Below, one piece after another: positions 10,031 through 19,536 of a stretch of DNA of 64,000 bases (positions within the stretch are counted from its first letter, which is position 1; every line of letters begins with the position of its first letter). The notes under the pieces were generated by a model, which saw only the letters and a list, made by a program, of their open reading frames with translations, was not told the origin of the DNA and made no database searches. This stretch comes from Bacteroidales bacterium (GTDB lineage: Bacteria; Bacteroidota; Bacteroidia; Bacteroidales; UBA3663): NCBI GenBank assembly GCA_017548545.1, contig JAFYZW010000135.1, positions 37,809 through 101,808 of the forward strand, read 5' to 3'. The translations under genes were made by a program, and so were the position numbers.

Positions 10031-11629
10031 ATGAAACCATATATTCTTGCATTTCTTATGGGCATTGTGGCGCTGGGCAGCTCCTCATGCAGTGACAGCT
10101 GGCTCGACCTGACCAATCCGAATGTGGAGTCATCAGAGACCTTCTGGCTCACCGCCGAACAATATGACCAGGGACTCTCGGCCGCCTATTCCACTTGGCG
10201 TCGTCCGGGATATTTCAGCCGCTGGTTCCAGATACACACCATGCTGCGCAGCGACGAGGGATGGAGCGAAAGCCCGAACCAGGAGTTCCAGGCCGATGCC
10301 AACTTCATCATGGATTCCTACAACTACGACGGCAACGAGGGCCTTTGCCTTCCTTGGGAAGCTTTCTACAATAGCTTGTATTACGTCAATCAGGTGATCG
10401 ACAACATGAACGGCAAGGGTAAGGATCTCTTCAACGAACAGGAAGCCAATCAGATCCTTGGGCAGGGTTACTTCATCCGTGGTGTGGCTCACTGGGCGAT
10501 TGCCGCCATCTACGGCAAGGGTCCCATCCAGACCAGTTCGATCGAGAACGGCCCCATCGGCAACCAGATAGAACTCTATCAGCAGGCTCTCGCCGACTTC
10601 CAGGCCGCTGCCCCACTGCTCCCCGTCAGCTGGGAGCCCCAGGAGGTGGGTCGCGTCACCCGTGGCGGTGCCTACGGCATGGCAGCCAAGATGTCGATGC
10701 AACTGGCTGGCATGTTCAGCCATCGTCCCTGGTCCGACTATCAGGATGCCACCAAGGCAAAGGAGTATTGGCAGGAGGCCAAGAAGAACATCGAAAGCGT
10801 GTTTGCCCTCAACCACTACCGCCTGATGGACAACTGGATGGACAACTTCACCGAGTCGAACGAGAACAATGCCGAGTCGCTCTTCGAGATTAACTTCAAG
10901 GACGGTCTCATCAACGGCAAGGAGGTGGGCAACCAGCGTCCAAAGTTCATGGGACTCTATCTCTCCGACGGTACAGGTGCTTGGAACGACGGTTCGAGCC
11001 GCGACTGGCTGCTCTCGGAGTTCGACAAGGAGCGCGACAAGGATGGCAACATCGATATGCGCAAGTTCCACACCCTCTTCTACTACAGTGATGCCGAGCC
11101 CGAAACGGGCACAGCCAATTATTATGGCAAGACCTGGCCCGAATGGGATTCTTCCGAACACTTCGCCCACGCATGTTACTGGAAGAAATACACCAGCGTT
11201 GAGACCGACAACAAGGCCGAGGACTACTCCAGTGGTGCCAACCTGCGCGTGCTGCGTCTTGCCGACGTCTATCTGATGTACGCTGAAGTTCTCAACGAGC
11301 TCGATGGTGACCGCACGATGGCCGTGGAATATATCAACAAGGTGCGCCGCCGTGTGAACATGTCCGACCTGCAGCCTGCCCTCTATTCAACCTACAACAC
11401 GCTGCTCGAACAGCTTCGTCATGAGCGCCTCGTCGAATTGTGCGGTGAATGTACTCGCTGGTTCGACCTCGACCGCTGGGGCGACATCCACACCCAGGAG
11501 GGAATCAACCAGCTTTCGATGCGTGACGAGGACTTCAAGAGCTATCGCCTCGGCATCAGTCACCTCTGGATGATACCGAACCACGAACTTTCGCTCTTCG
11601 AAGGTCTGACACAGAATCCGGGTTATTAA
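10031..11629 (+). CDS. SusD-like surface glycan-binding lipoprotein
   Basis: 532 residues. The N-terminus has a lipobox ending in SSSCSDSWLDL. The body matches the RagB/SusD helical family: an N-terminal TPR-like part (YYVNQVIDNMNGKGKDLF, then GQGYFIRGVAHWAI) and the C-terminal LRVLRLADVYLMYAEVLNEL ... YINKVRRR ... LRHERLVELCGE ... RWFDLDRWG block diagnostic of SusD proteins. It sits on the cell surface as the hinged lid of the SusC transporter and binds the target glycan. The gene begins 29 bases after susC. Confidence 0.97.
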   Translation: MKPYILAFLMGIVALGSSSCSDSWLDLTNPNVESSETFWLTAEQYDQGLSAAYSTWRRPGYFSRWFQIHTMLRSDEGWSESPNQEFQADANFIMDSYNYDGNEGLCLPWEAFYNSLYYVNQVIDNMNGKGKDLFNEQEANQILGQGYFIRGVAHWAIAAIYGKGPIQTSSIENGPIGNQIELYQQALADFQAAAPLLPVSWEPQEVGRVTRGGAYGMAAKMSMQLAGMFSHRPWSDYQDATKAKEYWQEAKKNIESVFALNHYRLMDNWMDNFTESNENNAESLFEINFKDGLINGKEVGNQRPKFMGLYLSDGTGAWNDGSSRDWLLSEFDKERDKDGNIDMRKFHTLFYYSDAEPETGTANYYGKTWPEWDSSEHFAHACYWKKYTSVETDNKAEDYSSGANLRVLRLADVYLMYAEVLNELDGDRTMAVEYINKVRRRVNMSDLQPALYSTYNTLLEQLRHERLVELCGECTRWFDLDRWGDIHTQEGINQLSMRDEDFKSYRLGISHLWMIPNHELSLFEGLTQNPGY

Positions 11630-11648
11630 TCACAAAAATTACACTTCG

Positions 11649-12716
11649 ATGAAAAACTTCATGAAAACCATAATCATGGCGCTGCCTCTGGCAGCCTGGA
11701 TCGTCGCACTGCCCACGGCAATGACCAGCTGTGCCGACATGGATGGCGACGGCATCGACTCGATACTTTGGACGGGAAGCATCAATCCCGAGAACTCGTC
11801 CTATCGCAACCCAGTATGGGAGCCATCACTTGCTGGAGGCACCATCCTGAAGGGCAGCAGTCGCTTTGTGGCTATCTCGGCCGACACCCAATGGGCCAAG
11901 GATCTGACCTATCGCTGCCCAGCCATCATGAGCAGCGACCTCACCGACTGGTCGTTCGCACAAGAGGCCTTTGCGGCTCCTCTCGAAAGCAATCCGACGG
12001 CAAGCATCAACAGCCTTTCGGCCGACTTTGCCAAGACGGTGGCCAATGCCAACTACTGGTTGTTCTACGGCTATGACGACAACACCATCGGTGCGGCTTC
12101 GGCCAGCTATGCACAGGGTCCCTATACCGACCTCGGCGTATTCCTCACCGCTCAGGATCTGGGTGCGAGCACGCTGCGTGACCCCTTCTTCCTCGTGGCC
12201 AGCACCAACTTCTATGTCTGCTACACCACCGAGGTTGGCACCTACTTGCAGAAGGTCACCATCCGTCGCGGACGCATTCCGACCACGAGCGGCGAGCCTA
12301 AACTCATCGCAGGTACTGCCTTCTCCGACATCGCCCTCTACCGCGTCAGCGGTTCGCAGGTTTATCTGTTCGGCAACGTGGGTGACGAGGTGCGCTACGC
12401 GCGTGCCGACAACATCAACGGTCCCTATCTCGACAAGAGCGGCAACGACGTAGCCACCGGAAGCCAGGGCGAGCCTTTCATCGCCGCCTCCGAGCAGTAC
12501 GTTCATCCTGAGAACGTGCAACGTCTGTTCCCCTCTTCGACCGAAGGACTGCTCTACGTGGCCTTCAACGCCACACGAGCCGACAAGCCCAACCTCAGCA
12601 GTGGATTTGCCCGCAAACCCCTCTTCATCAACCCTGTTCGCCTGGGCGAAGATGGCTGGTTCACCGAAATGACCTATCCCGTCGAGGGCTGGACTTCACC
12701 ACTCTACGAACTCTAA
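11649..12716 (+). CDS. GH43-like five-bladed-propeller lipoprotein, probably degenerate
   Basis: 355 residues with a lipoprotein signal (ALPTAMTSCADMDGDG). The blade pattern resembles GH43/GH117 proteins: SSYRNPVWEPSLAGG, WAKDLTYRCPAIMSSDLTDW, ANYWLFYGY, LRDPFFLVASTNFYVCYTTE, DIALYRVSGSQVYLFG, RYARADNINGPYLD. The expected catalytic Asp of blade one appears as Glu in VWEPS, and no clear catalytic Glu motif is present. I infer a surface glycan-binding role rather than catalysis; its place directly after susD, where SGBP genes normally sit, supports this. A divergent active enzyme is not excluded. Confidence 0.65.
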   Translation: MKNFMKTIIMALPLAAWIVALPTAMTSCADMDGDGIDSILWTGSINPENSSYRNPVWEPSLAGGTILKGSSRFVAISADTQWAKDLTYRCPAIMSSDLTDWSFAQEAFAAPLESNPTASINSLSADFAKTVANANYWLFYGYDDNTIGAASASYAQGPYTDLGVFLTAQDLGASTLRDPFFLVASTNFYVCYTTEVGTYLQKVTIRRGRIPTTSGEPKLIAGTAFSDIALYRVSGSQVYLFGNVGDEVRYARADNINGPYLDKSGNDVATGSQGEPFIAASEQYVHPENVQRLFPSSTEGLLYVAFNATRADKPNLSSGFARKPLFINPVRLGEDGWFTEMTYPVEGWTSPLYEL

Positions 12717-12739
12717 TTCTTTTGTAGATCTTTTTTATC

Positions 12740-12766
12740 GGGGGAAGGAGCCCTGCGAATTCCCCC
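12740..12766 (+). terminator. Hairpin between the SusD-linked lipoprotein and the VCBS gene
   Basis: GGGGGAA at 12740-12746 pairs with TTCCCCC at 12760-12766. A T-run precedes the stem rather than following it, so this may be a partial terminator or an mRNA-stability hairpin that lowers expression of the distal genes. Confidence 0.45.
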
Positions 12767-12799
12767 ACATTATTTACTTCAAAATATCATTAAAACAAC

Positions 12800-14653
12800 A
12801 TGAAAAAGTTATTTACACTTTTGATGGCCGCTAGTGTGATGACACTCGGCGCACAGACCATCATCGAGATCGACCAGAACCTCGCAGGTGACTATGCCGC
12901 AGGTGCAGAGATCGACTGGGATAACGACGGTCTGAAGGAACTTTATTTCGGTGGCCTGCCACAGTGGGCTGTCGATGGACAGGACCTCGGCACGATGTTC
13001 GAGGACGAGGAAGGTAACGAAGTCTTCGTCAACCGTACTGCTTGGAAACTCAAGTGGGACGGCACCAAGTACGTCAAGACACAGGTCAAGATGCTCACAG
13101 GTGTGCGCTCATCGGTTATCCCCGCTGACTTCAATGGCGACGGCAATATCGACCTCTATCTCGCTTCGGGCGGTGATGCATGGTCGGACAATGGCATCTA
13201 CCTCAACGACGGCGCCGGCAACTTCACCAAGTGGGACGCCTTCAAGGTATATGACCGTGAGGGCAACGAACTCAACTGGCTGCCCCGTACCGCTTCGGTA
13301 GCCGACTTCAATGCCGACGGTCTGCTCGACATCGTGGGTGCCGGCTGGTGGCTTTCGTCCGACATCAACGCAGGTGGCATCATGAACTGCGGTGTGCTGA
13401 TCAACGAGGGTAACGGCGTCTATCGTCAGTATTGCGAAGACCTGATGGGCAATGGTGACTTCGTTTATGCATTTGCTCTTTGCATCATCACCGCTACCGA
13501 TCTCAACAACGACGGCTATGCCGACTTCATGGTACAGGGCAACGTCGATAATCCTGCCGACCAGAACTTCGAGGGACTGGGCCGCACCATGCGCGTCTAT
13601 CTCAACCTGGGCGTCGAGACCGAGAAGGAGGACGTTGTGGCCTTCTACGACCTGGGTCTCAACATGGGTGAGCCTTCGCACAACTTCGGCAACGGCAACT
13701 TCGAGGTTGCTGACTTCAACAACGACGGCGTGAACGACATCTTCGTCACCGGCGAGTCGCCCGACGATGCTGTCAGCGGTTGGGATTACTACGGACAGCT
13801 CCTCCTCGGCCGCGTTGCCAGCGATGGTTCGGTAAGCTACACCGACGACCAGTCGTTCGTGGCTCGTGCCAAGGACATCCGTCCTCTCAACGCCAACGCT
13901 TCGGGCACCCGTGCCCTCGACTACAACGCCGACGGCTACTACGACCTCTTCCTCTATGGCTGGTGCCCCGAGGAGGGTACTCAGGCTGGCTGGTTCCTCG
14001 CAGGTTCGGCTGCAGGCCTCACCACCAAGGAGAACATCCCCGGCGCTTCGGAGCAGGGCATCTTCTTCCTCGACTATGGTGTAGAGAACGCCCTCAACGA
14101 GTGCTTCACCGGATATCATGGCGACGCACGCTACTTCGATCCCGAGAGCACCTTCGGCCGCAGCATGGTGTTCACCAAGAACGCTTCCGCAGTGGGCGCA
14201 CGTCCTGACGCTCCCACCGATGCCACGGTCACCGTGGGCGAAAACGGCGAGGTAACCCTCTCGTGGAAGGCTGCCACCACATCGATGAAGAACGTCACCT
14301 ACGAGTACTACCTCAAGAACAAGGCTACGGGCCTCTACTACACCGCTCCGTTGTCGTTCGTAGGTGGTGAGCGCGATGGCCAGCGCAAGGCCCTCCGCCA
14401 GGGCAACGCCTTCCTCTGCAAGAAACTTACGCTTACCTTGCCCGACGGCCTCTATGAGTTCGGTGTGCAGACTATCGCTGCCAACATGCAGGGTTCGGTT
14501 TTCACCGCTCCACAGACCTTCACCGTGGGCGATGCCGGCATCAGCACCATCCATGCCGATGCTCAGACGACACGCGTCTATAACGTCATGGGCCAGACTT
14601 CGAAGCTCCAGGGCCTCTGCATCGTGAATGGCCGCGTTGAGCTGCACAAGTGA
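12800..14653 (+). CDS. Secreted FG-GAP/VCBS-repeat protein with Fn3-like domain
   Basis: 617 residues with a signal peptide (LLMAASVMTLGAQ). At least six calcium-loop repeats of the FG-GAP/VCBS type are visible: DWDNDGLKELYFGG, DFNGDGNIDLYLASGG, DFNADGLLDIVGAG, DLNNDGYADFMVQG, DFNNDGVNDIFVTG, DYNADGYYDLFLYG. Together they predict a beta-propeller. A fibronectin III-like segment follows (PDAPTDATVTVGENG, VTLSWKAA), then a tail YNVMGQTSK ... GLCIVNGRVELHK like the short C-terminal tails of many Prevotella exported proteins. No catalytic motif was found. Given the locus, a surface glycan-binding or adhesive role is plausible but inferred. Confidence 0.8.
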   Translation: MKKLFTLLMAASVMTLGAQTIIEIDQNLAGDYAAGAEIDWDNDGLKELYFGGLPQWAVDGQDLGTMFEDEEGNEVFVNRTAWKLKWDGTKYVKTQVKMLTGVRSSVIPADFNGDGNIDLYLASGGDAWSDNGIYLNDGAGNFTKWDAFKVYDREGNELNWLPRTASVADFNADGLLDIVGAGWWLSSDINAGGIMNCGVLINEGNGVYRQYCEDLMGNGDFVYAFALCIITATDLNNDGYADFMVQGNVDNPADQNFEGLGRTMRVYLNLGVETEKEDVVAFYDLGLNMGEPSHNFGNGNFEVADFNNDGVNDIFVTGESPDDAVSGWDYYGQLLLGRVASDGSVSYTDDQSFVARAKDIRPLNANASGTRALDYNADGYYDLFLYGWCPEEGTQAGWFLAGSAAGLTTKENIPGASEQGIFFLDYGVENALNECFTGYHGDARYFDPESTFGRSMVFTKNASAVGARPDAPTDATVTVGENGEVTLSWKAATTSMKNVTYEYYLKNKATGLYYTAPLSFVGGERDGQRKALRQGNAFLCKKLTLTLPDGLYEFGVQTIAANMQGSVFTAPQTFTVGDAGISTIHADAQTTRVYNVMGQTSKLQGLCIVNGRVELHK

Positions 14654-14661
14654 TCTTCTTT

Positions 14662-14782
14662 CGGTTAACGGTTAAGGGTTAATGGTTCACGGTTTTCGGT
14701 GCACGGTTAACGGTTACCCCAACCCCTCAACCATGAACCCTTAACCCCTTAACCCTTCACCATTAACCATTAACCCTTAACC
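14662..14782. repeat. GGTTAA-type foldback repeat
   Basis: Tandem GGTTAA/GGTTCA-like words fill 14662-14716 on the + strand and the same words appear inverted (TTAACC, TGAACC) in 14722-14782. Bases 14670-14687 and 14765-14782 are exact 18-bp inverted repeats. The element ends 7 bases before the next start codon, so it would form a large stem in the 5' leader. A related stretch is at 50693-50780. Confidence 0.85.
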
Positions 14783-14789
14783 AAACTCC

Positions 14790-15392
14790 ATGCCCAAGTT
14801 CCCCCTGCTGCTGATATTACTATTTCTCCCGATTGGAACGGGCGGCCTGCTGGCGCAGACGATTGTCAGGATGCAGATACAGCAGAATCCTCCGTTTTCG
14901 GTCGTTGCCCCTACTTTGACCATCACCATGCCCGACGAAGGCATCGAACTTGGTGCCGACGTTGTCGTGACGGGAGGCAGTGGCAATTACTCTTACCTTT
15001 GGCTCGATGCCGCAGGGCGTACCCTGGGCACGGAGCCCATGTTACTGGTCACCCTGCCAGGAACCTATACTTTACGTGTCAGCGACGAATGTCAATGCGA
15101 GCACCAGGTAGTGTTCGACATCACGTCGTCGGCGCTTTCCACAATTTATGACTCCGAGGCGTTTCGCTTCTATCCCAATCCCACCCATGGTGAAGTGTGG
15201 CTTCGCGGAGGGTCGGGCATCCGGCAGATTGCAGCCATCGACATGCATGGCCGTCTGCGGAAGGTCGCCACATGCGGTGAGGGACAAAGTCTCACACGTT
15301 TCGACCTCTCTACGCTGCCCGCAGGCAGCTATCTGCTCCAGTGTCGTCGTCCTGATGGCGAAATGCTGGTACAAACCATCGAGAAACTCTAA
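14790..15392 (+). CDS. Small secreted protein with type IX secretion sorting tail
   Basis: 200 residues with a signal peptide (LLLILLFLPIGTGGLLAQ). The middle contains a SprB/PKD-like beta element (VTGGSGNYSYLWLDAAG ... PGTYTLRVSDECQC). The C-terminal 80 residues match the type A T9SS sorting domain: FRFYPNPTHGEVWLR, then DLSTLPAGSYLLQCRR and a short final strand. It is therefore expected to cross the outer membrane by T9SS and be cell-attached or released. It has no enzyme domain. Its position inside the locus suggests a surface accessory role. Confidence 0.82.
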   Translation: MPKFPLLLILLFLPIGTGGLLAQTIVRMQIQQNPPFSVVAPTLTITMPDEGIELGADVVVTGGSGNYSYLWLDAAGRTLGTEPMLLVTLPGTYTLRVSDECQCEHQVVFDITSSALSTIYDSEAFRFYPNPTHGEVWLRGGSGIRQIAAIDMHGRLRKVATCGEGQSLTRFDLSTLPAGSYLLQCRRPDGEMLVQTIEKL

Positions 15393-15425
15393 CTCCTTTT
15401 TTCCGTTCATTTCCGATAGCAAGTC

Positions 15426-17450
15426 ATGAAACCTCTCTATATATACCTTCCTTTGTTACTTTTCGCCTTTGCCATTGGCACGCTTCGGGCCGATCGTGTG
15501 GTGAGCTATGCCCGTGCCGACCAGAACGTCACTCTTGAGTTGGAGTGGGGCCCCTCGAACTACGGCACCATCCAGTGGCAGCAGTCGTTCGACGATGGAG
15601 CCTCCTGGCAGGACATCACCGGTGCCACCTCGACGTCCTATACCTTCAAGGCTTCGCGCAACGGCCTCTACCGCGCCCATGTCGAGGGCGACCCCAGCTG
15701 CCCCGCCATCGATGCCGAAAGGGAACTGCGGCTGGTCACCTTCAACTGCGATGTCAACACCGTTTCGGCCAATGGAGCCCAACTCGAAGTTTCCGATTTG
15801 GAGTTGAATGGAGCCGAAGTGGTGGAATATGGTTATGCAGCCTCGTTGTCAGGCTTGGCACGCAACTATCGCCTCATGGCGCGCACCCCTTCGGGCAACG
15901 TCCTCCCCGAGGGCGATATCACCATCGAATGCCATGATCTTTTGCCCAACGAGCGATACAATGTCCGCGTTTATTTCAAGACAGCCGACGGTTCGCTCAT
16001 CTTCGGCCCGGGCAAGCTCGTCACCACGCTGGCAGGCCTTCAATGGAGCACCGAGGACTGGATCATCGAAAAGCATGAGCTGCAGGCACGCTTCTCGATT
16101 ACGCCATCGGGCACTTATGTCACCGATGTGAAATGTGCCTTTGGCCCTTCGGCCGAACAACTGCAGGAAGTCGAGGTCAACGATTTAGGCAGCAAGAAGT
16201 ATGCTTCGGCTTTGCTCACCGGACTGCAGGCTGGCACCGACTATGTGATGCGCATCTCGGCCATGGTCGATGGCGAGGAGCAGGTGCTCACGCGCACCGT
16301 GCGTACCCGCACCGACTACAGCGGTTATGAGGTCGATCAGACCGTCAAGCCCGTCGCCCACAAGATTGTTTGGGACGAGAACCGCACCCTCACGCAGCTC
16401 AGCCCCGATGGCTTGCACGTCGAATATCCTCGCATCTGCCGCATCGATGCCAACCATCTGTTGCTCAGCTACCATGGTGGAGCCGTCGATCACTGGAAGC
16501 ACAGCTACCTACGCCACAGCTACGACAACGGACTGACTTGGACCGACCCCGTGACAATCTACGATGCCGACAAGTCCTTCCTCGGCAGCGGCTATTACCG
16601 CATCTGCAACCCCGAAATGACGCGTCTGCAGAACGGATGGATACTGCTCAGTGTCGTCGCCAATGCCAACCCCGAGACCAACCAGAATTGCAAGGTGCTG
16701 GCATGCATCAGCAAGGACGGAGGCGAGACGTGGAGCGACCCCATCATCGTAGGTCGCGGCCGCACCTGGGAACCGCAGGTCGTTCAGCTGCCGGGTGGCG
16801 AGCTTGAACTGCTCGTCAGCAGCGAGGCGGCATGGTGGCAGCAAGGTGGCAGCATGTATCAGGAAATCCTCTGTTCGCGCAGCACCGACAACGGACAGAC
16901 CTGGACGGCCTACAAGCGTGCCGCCTACTATCCCCGCCGACGCGACGGCATGCCTGTCTGCACCGTCATGCAGGGCAACAAGGGCCTTTGCTTCATTATC
17001 GAGAGTGTCAACAACGACGTGTCGCCTTACATCGTGCACCGCGACCTCGACGGCGAATGGGATGCCGCCGATTGGGACGGCAAGGCCGATGCCGACCGTT
17101 GGCCCGCCGGCCTCTACGAATCCTTCAGCGGAGCGCCCTATGCTATCCAGCTCCCTACGGGTGAGTTTGTCACCATGGCCCACAACCATCAGACGGGTGA
17201 AGTGTGGCAGACCAACAGGCCCTGTGTGGTGATGGCCGACAACGAGTGCCGTAACTTTGCACGCCGACAGTATCCGCTCATGCAATGCAACCAGCTGAAG
17301 GGAACGGTAGGCGCCTACTACAACAGCTTCTTCCTCAAGGACGATGACACGCTGTGGCTCCTCATCACCCGTGCCAAGTACGACGGACAGACGCGTGTCG
17401 ATAGCCAGATCATGTACCTCGAAGGAAAGATTGTTCCCCTTGACCAATGA
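15426..17450 (+). CDS. Secreted BNR/sialidase-fold propeller protein with Ig-like N-terminus
   Basis: 674 residues with a signal peptide. Residues about 25-110 form an Ig-like domain (QWQQSFDDGASWQDITG), about 110-300 look Fn3-like, and about 310-674 form a six-bladed BNR propeller with three Asp-boxes: SYDNGLTW near 365, SKDGGETW near 429, STDNGQTW near 486. Conserved-looking motifs VEYPRICRI, NPEMTRLQNGW and GMPVCTVMQ recall the GH33/GH93 superfamily. With GH43-like proteins nearby, an exo-arabinanase (GH93-like) is conceivable, but I cannot place the family or its catalytic residues with certainty. It is followed 48 bases later by another large secreted protein. Confidence 0.7.
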   Translation: MKPLYIYLPLLLFAFAIGTLRADRVVSYARADQNVTLELEWGPSNYGTIQWQQSFDDGASWQDITGATSTSYTFKASRNGLYRAHVEGDPSCPAIDAERELRLVTFNCDVNTVSANGAQLEVSDLELNGAEVVEYGYAASLSGLARNYRLMARTPSGNVLPEGDITIECHDLLPNERYNVRVYFKTADGSLIFGPGKLVTTLAGLQWSTEDWIIEKHELQARFSITPSGTYVTDVKCAFGPSAEQLQEVEVNDLGSKKYASALLTGLQAGTDYVMRISAMVDGEEQVLTRTVRTRTDYSGYEVDQTVKPVAHKIVWDENRTLTQLSPDGLHVEYPRICRIDANHLLLSYHGGAVDHWKHSYLRHSYDNGLTWTDPVTIYDADKSFLGSGYYRICNPEMTRLQNGWILLSVVANANPETNQNCKVLACISKDGGETWSDPIIVGRGRTWEPQVVQLPGGELELLVSSEAAWWQQGGSMYQEILCSRSTDNGQTWTAYKRAAYYPRRRDGMPVCTVMQGNKGLCFIIESVNNDVSPYIVHRDLDGEWDAADWDGKADADRWPAGLYESFSGAPYAIQLPTGEFVTMAHNHQTGEVWQTNRPCVVMADNECRNFARRQYPLMQCNQLKGTVGAYYNSFFLKDDDTLWLLITRAKYDGQTRVDSQIMYLEGKIVPLDQ

Positions 17451-17456
17451 TGGCGA

Positions 17457-17464
17457 TACGTTTG
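17457..17464 (+). promoter_or_regulatory. Possible internal -7 box
   Basis: TACGTTTG matches TAnnTTTG 35 bases before the next gene, but no well-spaced -33 TTTG is present. It may be chance or a weak internal promoter for the last gene of the locus. Confidence 0.3.
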
Positions 17465-17498
17465 AAGATGAATTGAATAACGCACAAATAACGAAACG

Positions 17499-19520
17499 AT
17501 GAATACAAAATGCATGTTGGCCGCCTTCGTGGCCATGGGCTGCGCCACCCTTGTGCAGGCCACCGGGCTCACACCCTCCTCTACGCTCACGTTGATTACC
17601 CCGGGCAACCCTGCCTGCAGCTATTCCTTGACGGGACGCGAGGGTAGGCTCACGGCAGCACAGCCCCTGCCCGTCACCATCGAGCGACAGGAGCAATCTG
17701 TGGCCGATGGCGTCACCACCATCACCCTGCGCATCACTGCCCAACAGACCATCTATTACAACTACAGCGAGCAGCTCTTGCCCGAAGGTGTCAGTCACGA
17801 TGCATGCGATTTCTATATGCCAGGATTCTGGTACCACAGGAATCTGCGTTCGCCCAAGGAAGCACCCTCGTTCCACACCAGCGACAGCTGGCAGGTGCGC
17901 GAGGACCGTCTGTCGGCACCTCTCACTGCCATCCTCGACATGGAGCGCAGTCGATACTACAGCCTGGAACGCACTAATACGGGAACCGATGACTGCGTGC
18001 TTCAGAACCTCTCGGGCGACGTCATCCTTCCGGGCCACACATCGGTGGGTTCCGTGGGCTTCGAAAATGTCGATGGCCGAGCCGCTTTGGTATGTTCCTT
18101 CCCTTACGTTGAGGCACCCAAACGCTACATCCGCAAGCTCACGCTGATCGATTCCATCCGTACCTTCCAGAAACTTGCCGCAGGACAGACCGACGTGGTG
18201 GTATGGACCCTGCGCCAGGGCGAGGCAGCCGACTTTTCGACCTTGGTACAACAGGTGTGGGAGAACAGTTTCGAGGCATACGCTCCACAACCTTTGGCCG
18301 ATGCGCCCTATGCCGACGACGACGAGGCGAAGGATGCCCTTTCACCTTTCTTCATCGACAGTTACGTCGATCGCCACGAGTTGAAGTATCTCTCGGGCAT
18401 GACGCTGCGTTGCGACGACTGCCTGCCACATGGCGACTACCAGATCGGCTTCGTGGGACGTGTGCTGCTCAATGCCGTCAATGGCCTGGAATATGGCGAA
18501 GCACGTGGTCGCAAGGACATCGTCGATGTGGTGAACCGTGTAATCGAAAGCCATCTCACCCACGGCTTTGGCCCCGAAGGCTACTTCCTCGAGAGTGGCA
18601 ACCTCGAGCAGGGCTTCTTCGACCCCGTGCTTTCGATACGCCGACAGTCGGAGGGTATCTTCGCTATGCTCTACTACCTCCGCAACGAACAGCGCCAGGG
18701 CCGCAGTCACCCCGAATGGGAGGCACGCATTCGCCGCGTATGCGATAACCTCGTTGCCCTGCAGCAGCCCGATGGTTCATTTCCACGCAAGTTCACAGCC
18801 GACGGCAAGACTGTCGATGCCTCGGGTGGCAGCACACCTTCTGTGACTGCACCCCTCGTCATGGCCTATCGTTACTTCAAGAAGGACAATCGCAAGTACC
18901 TCGACTGCGCACGTCGCAGTGCTGCCTACCTCGAGCGTGAGATCATCGACAAGGCCGACTATTTCTCTTCGACCCTCGATGCCAACTGCGAGGACAAGGA
19001 GGCAGCCCTAGCAGCAGCCACAGCGACCTACTACATGACTCTTGTCACCACCAAGGCCGAACGTCAACACTACGTCGAGCTTTGCCGCAAGGCCACCTAT
19101 TTCTGCCTCTCATGGTATTATCTGTGGGATGTACCCTTTGCACAAGGTCAGATGCTGGGTGACTTGGACTTCCATTCGCGCGGATGGGGCAACGTCTCGG
19201 TCGAGAACAATCACATCGACGTCTTCGTCTTCGAATTTGCAGGCATTCTTCGTGCCATGGCCCGCGAGTGCAACGAACCTCGTTTTGCGACGATGGCCGA
19301 CGTAATCCGTTCATCGATGTTGCAGCTCATGCCCGCCCCTGGCCGAATGTGCGGCATCGGAAAGGCGGGCTTCTATCCCGAGGTGGTGCAGCACACCCAT
19401 TGGGATTACGGTCGCAATGGCAAGGGTTTCTACAACGATATCTTTGCTCCCGGCTGGACAGTCGCCTCACTTTGGCAGCTTCTTAGCCCGAATCGTGTGG
19501 CTGAATTCTTTGAAAAGTAA
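17499..19520 (+). CDS. Secreted protein with predicted alpha/alpha-barrel glycosidase-like C-terminal half
   Basis: 673 residues with an N-terminal signal (LAAFVAMGCATLVQATG). The first ~290 residues are beta-rich; from about 300 on the pattern is a helical toroid with paired helices typical of (alpha/alpha)6 enzymes: GFVGRVLLNAVNGLEYGEAR, IRRQSEGIFAMLYYLRNEQ, ALQQPDGSFPRKF, SVTAPLVMAYRYFKKD, AAATATYYMTLVTTK, ending HWDYGRNGKGFYNDIFAPGW. Several acidic residues could be catalytic but I recognise no specific GH family. Its place at the end of the locus after a BNR protein suggests a role in degrading the same glycan. The function is inferred from fold and context only. Confidence 0.7.
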   Translation: MNTKCMLAAFVAMGCATLVQATGLTPSSTLTLITPGNPACSYSLTGREGRLTAAQPLPVTIERQEQSVADGVTTITLRITAQQTIYYNYSEQLLPEGVSHDACDFYMPGFWYHRNLRSPKEAPSFHTSDSWQVREDRLSAPLTAILDMERSRYYSLERTNTGTDDCVLQNLSGDVILPGHTSVGSVGFENVDGRAALVCSFPYVEAPKRYIRKLTLIDSIRTFQKLAAGQTDVVVWTLRQGEAADFSTLVQQVWENSFEAYAPQPLADAPYADDDEAKDALSPFFIDSYVDRHELKYLSGMTLRCDDCLPHGDYQIGFVGRVLLNAVNGLEYGEARGRKDIVDVVNRVIESHLTHGFGPEGYFLESGNLEQGFFDPVLSIRRQSEGIFAMLYYLRNEQRQGRSHPEWEARIRRVCDNLVALQQPDGSFPRKFTADGKTVDASGGSTPSVTAPLVMAYRYFKKDNRKYLDCARRSAAYLEREIIDKADYFSSTLDANCEDKEAALAAATATYYMTLVTTKAERQHYVELCRKATYFCLSWYYLWDVPFAQGQMLGDLDFHSRGWGNVSVENNHIDVFVFEFAGILRAMARECNEPRFATMADVIRSSMLQLMPAPGRMCGIGKAGFYPEVVQHTHWDYGRNGKGFYNDIFAPGWTVASLWQLLSPNRVAEFFEK

Positions 19521-19536
19521 TTTCATAATAGAGGAA

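Noticed and set aside
12951..14647. Long antisense frames opposite the VCBS gene, including a 512-codon one.
   Set aside because: They mirror the Asp/Gly repeats of the sense gene and show no family motif or ribosome-binding site.
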